A stretch of DNA of 64,000 nt from JBGZFC01 sp964631255 (GTDB lineage: Bacteria > Bacteroidota > Bacteroidia > Bacteroidales > Dysgonomonadaceae). A program made the position numbers and the translations under genes. The stretch spans positions 1-64,000 of the forward strand of contig CAZVWS010000003.1 of the NCBI GenBank assembly GCA_964631255.1, written 5' to 3'. The notes beneath the pieces are model-generated. The model had not been told where the DNA came from and did no database searches. It was given only the letters and a program-made list of their open reading frames with translations. Positions 61,145-64,000 of the stretch are shown here, piece after piece (the first letter of the stretch is position 1; every line of letters starts with the position of its first letter).

Positions 61145-63301
61145 TTATTCTTCTTTTTCTTGTTCTTCGTATTCTTTCAACAATTTGTCTTGAACATCAG
61201 AAGGAACAAGTTCGTACTCAGCAAATTTCATAGAGAAAGAGGCACGTCCACCTGTAATTGAACTCAACGAAGTGGAGTAATTGGACATCTCTTTCAATGG
61301 AACACGTGCTTTGATTTTCTCGAATCCTCTTTCGCTTTCCATTCCCATAATCATGGCTCTGCGTCCTTGCAAATCGCTCATCACATCACCCATATAATCG
61401 CCCGGAACAGAAACTACCACGTCATAAACCGGCTCTAAGATTTTAGGACCCGCGTTTTTAAATGCGGTGCTGAAGGCATTACGTCCGGCAAGCATAAACG
61501 AAATTTCGTTAGAATCTACGGGGTGCATTTTTCCGTCATACACAATAACACGTACGTCGCGTGCATAAGAACCGGTAAGCGGACCTTGCTCCATACGACC
61601 CATGATACCTTTTAGGATAGCGGGTAAGAAGCGTGCATCGATAGAACCACCCACGATACTGTTTACAAAAACAAGTTTGCCGCCCCAATCCAATTCCACT
61701 GTTTGTACATCGCGCGATTGGATTTTGAATTCTTGTCCGTTGAATCTATAGATTTCTGGCATCGGCATTCCTTCTGTATATGGTTCAACGATGAGGTGAA
61801 CTTCGCCAAATTGTCCTGCCCCACCCGATTGTTTTTTGTGGCGGTAGTCGGCACGCGATTGTTTGGTGATGGTTTCGCGATACGGAATTTTTGGTTCTAA
61901 ATAATCGATTTCGATTTTATCGTTGTTTTCGAGTCTCCATTTCAAGGTTTTGAGGTGGAATTCTCCTTGTCCCGAAACGATGGTTTGTTTCAGTTCTTTT
62001 GAAACTTCTATTACCCATGTTGGGTCTTCCTCTTTCATGCGTGTGAGAGCTTCGCTCAATTTTTCGGCATTGCTTTCGGTTTTTGGTTTGATTGCTCTGC
62101 GGAAACGAGGTTCTGGGTAACGAATAAAGTTGAATACATTATCGGCGCCTTTTCCGTTGAGAGTATTACCGGTTTTCACGGCTTTTAGTTTCACGGCAGC
62201 ACCAATGCTTCCGGCTTCCATTTCTTCCACTTTGTTACGGATTTGTCCGGCAACGCTATAAAGCTGTGCTACACGCTCTTTTGAGTTTAGGTTGGCGTTT
62301 GCCAAATCGTCTCCTTCTTTCACTTTTCCCGACATCACTTTGAAATAAGATACTTCGCCGATATGTGGTTCTACAGTTGTTTTGAAGAAGAAAAGACTGG
62401 TTGGTGCACTTGAATCGGGTTTCACTTCTTCGCCTTGTACATTTACCGGAGCCGGCATTTGGTCGGGCGATGGTGCCACCAAGCACAAGAAATTCATCAA
62501 ACGGTGAACTGCCATATTTTTTTCTGCCGAAATGCAGAATAGTGGGAATATGCTTCTCGAGATCAATCCTTTTTGGATTCCGTCGCGCATTTCGTCTTCG
62601 GTAAGTGAACCTTGTTCGAAATATTTTTCCATCAAGTTTTCGTCGTTTTCGGCTGATGCTTCCAACAAAACTTGGTAATATTCGTCGGCACGTTCTTTTT
62701 CATCTTCCGGAATATCCAAAACTTCAGGTGCGGTTGCGCCCGGTGCCCATTTGTATAGTTTTTGTTTCAAAACATCTACTATTCCATTGAAGTTTGCTCC
62801 ATTGCCTACCGGATATTGTACCGGAACAACTTTGTTGCCAAACGATTCTCTCAGTCCGGAAAGTGTATTTTCGAAATCCGCTTTGTCGTGGTCCATTTGG
62901 TTGATGGCAAACACGAGCGGTTTGTTCATATTTTCTACATTGCGAAATTGGTTCATGGTGCCTACTTCCACTCCATTGCCCGAGTCAATAAGCATGAGAG
63001 CCATATCTGCCACTCCCAAAGCGGAAGTGATGCCGCCCACGAAGTCGTCAGAGCCCGGGCAGTCGATAAAATTCATCATTTTGTTTTTCCACTCGAAGGA
63101 GAAAACCGTTGAAAACACGGAGTAACCATACTCTTTTTCTACGGGGAAATAGTCGCTTACGGTATTGCCTGCTTCTACCGTACCACGTCGTTTTATAAGA
63201 CCACTCTCGAAAAGCATAGCTTCTGCGAGCGTGGTTTTACCCGATCCTGCATTACCCAAAATGGCAATGTTTTTAATGTCATTCGTTTTATAAACTTTCA
63301 T
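61145..63301 (-). CDS. Elongation factor G-like GTPase
   Basis: Second-type EF-G homologue, separate from the main translocase of the str operon. The 718-residue product has G1 ILGNAGSGKTTLAEAM near residue 14, G3 DCPGSDDFVGG near residue 79, and G4 as NQMD in FAINQMDHDKADF, where canonical EF-G has NKMD. Domains II to V follow, including HKKQSGGAGQFGEVHL near residue 490 and LPAILKGIMGRMEQGPL. The acidic C-terminus ends YEEQEKEE. Its exact role (translation, recycling or a stress function) is not set by the sequence. A -7 element TATTTTTG lies at 63393-63400. Confidence 0.92.
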   Translation of the reverse strand: MKVYKTNDIKNIAILGNAGSGKTTLAEAMLFESGLIKRRGTVEAGNTVSDYFPVEKEYGYSVFSTVFSFEWKNKMMNFIDCPGSDDFVGGITSALGVADMALMLIDSGNGVEVGTMNQFRNVENMNKPLVFAINQMDHDKADFENTLSGLRESFGNKVVPVQYPVGNGANFNGIVDVLKQKLYKWAPGATAPEVLDIPEDEKERADEYYQVLLEASAENDENLMEKYFEQGSLTEDEMRDGIQKGLISRSIFPLFCISAEKNMAVHRLMNFLCLVAPSPDQMPAPVNVQGEEVKPDSSAPTSLFFFKTTVEPHIGEVSYFKVMSGKVKEGDDLANANLNSKERVAQLYSVAGQIRNKVEEMEAGSIGAAVKLKAVKTGNTLNGKGADNVFNFIRYPEPRFRRAIKPKTESNAEKLSEALTRMKEEDPTWVIEVSKELKQTIVSGQGEFHLKTLKWRLENNDKIEIDYLEPKIPYRETITKQSRADYRHKKQSGGAGQFGEVHLIVEPYTEGMPMPEIYRFNGQEFKIQSRDVQTVELDWGGKLVFVNSIVGGSIDARFLPAILKGIMGRMEQGPLTGSYARDVRVIVYDGKMHPVDSNEISFMLAGRNAFSTAFKNAGPKILEPVYDVVVSVPGDYMGDVMSDLQGRRAMIMGMESERGFEKIKARVPLKEMSNYSTSLSSITGGRASFSMKFAEYELVPSDVQDKLLKEYEEQEKEE

Positions 63302-63392
63302 GATTTGAAATTATTTTAATATATATAATTATTGTTATCAGCTACTTAATACGTTCCCCTGCCACAAGAATATGCGGAAAAAAATCATAGTT

Positions 63393-63400
63393 CAAAAATA
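63393..63400 (-). promoter_or_regulatory. EF-G-like gene promoter -7 element
   Basis: The minus strand reads TATTTTTG, matching TAnnTTTG, about 90 bases upstream of the ATG. Confidence 0.5.
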
Positions 63401-63474
63401 GCCGTGCAAGTTAGAAAAAAGCACGGAATAACGAGCATAAATTTTTATGTTATATAACATATTTTTCAACGTAA

Positions 63475-63708
63475 ATGCAGTTGCATTCTAAAAAAGATGC
63501 AGTTGTTTTTTTGAAAAAATATACTCTACTCACAAAATTAATACAAATTGGCGAACAATACTATTTATTACTGTTTTTTGTATCTATTTTGATTGGAAAT
63601 GTAAGCGATGGCGATATTTTTTTAAATGAAACAGTAATTTATGGAGTGCTTAGCGTTGAAAATACTGAATGGTATTATGTGTTTTTTATATATATCAGAT
63701 TGAACTAA
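63475..63708 (+). CDS. Doubtful small hypothetical protein
   Basis: A 77-residue frame with one hydrophobic stretch (about residues 29-42) and many aromatic and Leu/Ile residues, as expected from AT-rich noncoding DNA. It has no recognisable motif or clear promoter. It could be a small membrane protein, but I think it is more likely chance. Confidence 0.2.
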   Translation: MQLHSKKDAVVFLKKYTLLTKLIQIGEQYYLLLFFVSILIGNVSDGDIFLNETVIYGVLSVENTEWYYVFFIYIRLN

Positions 63709-63723
63709 AGTCGGAAACGAAAA

Positions 63724-63769
63724 AAAGATTGTCGCGACATTTTTTTTGCCACGACAATCTTTCTATTTT
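63724..63769. terminator. Bidirectional terminator at the right edge
   Basis: AAAGATTGTCG (63724-63734) pairs with CGACAATCTTT (63752-63762) around a T-rich loop; T residues follow on the plus strand and A residues precede, giving T-runs on both strands. It lies 31 bases after the stop of the T9SS cargo gene. Confidence 0.8.
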
Positions 63770-63799
63770 TATGAAATAAAATCTAATCCTTCGGGTAGA

Positions 63800-64000
63800 T
63801 TATTGTTTTATCACTTTTACCGATTCGTTCATTTTTCGGCTTTGCAAAACTACGGTGTATATGCCCGGAGCAAAATTATAGGTATCAATCAGTATATTGT
63901 ATTCTCCTATATTGTAATCATTTGGCTCGGCTTGATATACTTGATTTCCTACCGAATTGTAGATAATCAGACTATATGTATCTTTCTCTTTGATAGTGAA
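63800..64000 (-). CDS. T9SS type A sorting-domain protein, C-terminal end (partial)
   Basis: The last 66 codons of a gene that runs off the right edge. The visible tail has the Por secretion C-terminal sorting domain pattern: SLIIYNSVGNQVYQ (strand and turn), then ILIDTYNFAPGIYTVVLQS and the closing SVKVIKQ just before the TAA at 63800-63802. Such tails direct proteins through the type IX system and are removed at the surface. The cargo domain lies outside the window. It fits with porQ at 55 kb. Confidence 0.9.
   Translation of the reverse strand, partial: FTIKEKDTYSLIIYNSVGNQVYQAEPNDYNIGEYNILIDTYNFAPGIYTVVLQSRKMNESVKVIKQ

Larger units (their letters stand above)
63302..63799. other. AT-rich intergenic region
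   Basis: Holds the promoter of the EF-G-like gene, a doubtful 77-codon frame (63475-63708) and a bidirectional terminator (63724-63769). Nothing else is recognised. Confidence 0.5.

Noticed and set aside
61145..63301. EF-G-like protein as a tetracycline-resistance ribosomal protection protein
   Set aside because: Its P-loop and G4 (NQMD) and its domain order fit the second-type EF-G group, and no TetM-type features were recognised.
1..64000. CRISPR arrays, prophage, integrated element or toxin-antitoxin pair
   Set aside because: I found no regular short repeats, integrase, phage structural gene, transposase or paired small toxin genes; the region reads as core chromosome.

Overview
The window is a chromosomal segment of a bacterium of the phylum Bacteroidota, most likely order Bacteroidales. 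The protein families are typical of that group: a SusC/SusD outer-membrane pair, TonB proteins with C-terminal domains, GldD/GldE, PorQ, a protein with a type IX secretion (T9SS) sorting tail, a three-gene fumarate reductase in the order C-A-B, an HU gene followed by a tiny AURKAIP1/COX24-type gene and RNase G, and Bacteroidota promoters (TAnnTTTG, often with TTTG about 20 bases upstream). The base composition looks AT-rich, and Shine-Dalgarno sequences are almost absent, as expected for the phylum. T9SS and fumarate reductase genes suggest an anaerobic or fermentative member of a Porphyromonas-, Paludibacter- or Dysgonomonas-like family rather than gut Bacteroides. The genus is not determinable here.

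Layout. 1-14.6 kb: pgk, typA, a double TonB-domain protein, uvrA, tpx, a YihY membrane protein with a small partner, ftsK-lolA and trxB. 14.9-20.2 kb: an isolated susC-susD pair; susC has a frameshifted start. 20.5-23.4 kb: rplM-rpsI-rpsB-tsf. 23.5-27.7 kb (minus): mutY, ssb, gldE-gldD-phosphopantetheinyl transferase. 27.9-30.8 kb: HU, the 30-residue protein, rng and a lipoprotein. 30.9-39.6 kb (minus): priA with a beta-barrel gene, the fumarate reductase operon, a TRIC channel and mnmA. 40-43.7 kb: recJ and recQ. 43.8-54.6 kb (mostly minus): two tRNAs, a flippase-like protein, gcvT, pepT, the SRP RNA (plus strand), DoxX, an exbB-exbD operon whose exbB is split in two, tatD, a prenyl synthase and tonB. 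55-64 kb: porQ, hpt, a lipoprotein, trmN6, lon, an EF-G-like GTPase and the end of a T9SS cargo protein.

How the parts connect. The exbB/exbD operon and tonB supply energy across the envelope to receptors such as SusC. LolA delivers lipoproteins such as SusD, GldD and the two unknown lipoproteins. PorQ serves T9SS cargo such as the protein at the right edge. Translation is covered by ribosomal proteins, EF-Ts, BipA, EF-G-like, the SRP RNA, two tRNAs and tRNA modification genes; DNA repair by uvrA, mutY, ssb, recJ, recQ and priA.

I see no CRISPR array, insertion sequence, prophage or obvious new multigene system. This is mainly housekeeping DNA. The observations most worth a second look are at the RNA and reading-frame level: the split exbB with an ATGA overlap, the shifted susC start, several structured or attenuator-like leaders (double-TonB gene, trxB, rplM, rpsB, rng, recJ), a strong Shine-Dalgarno before the 30-codon gene, an SRP RNA with an unusual apical loop, and a pseudoknot-capable element near 33.9 kb. 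All folds were made by eye.
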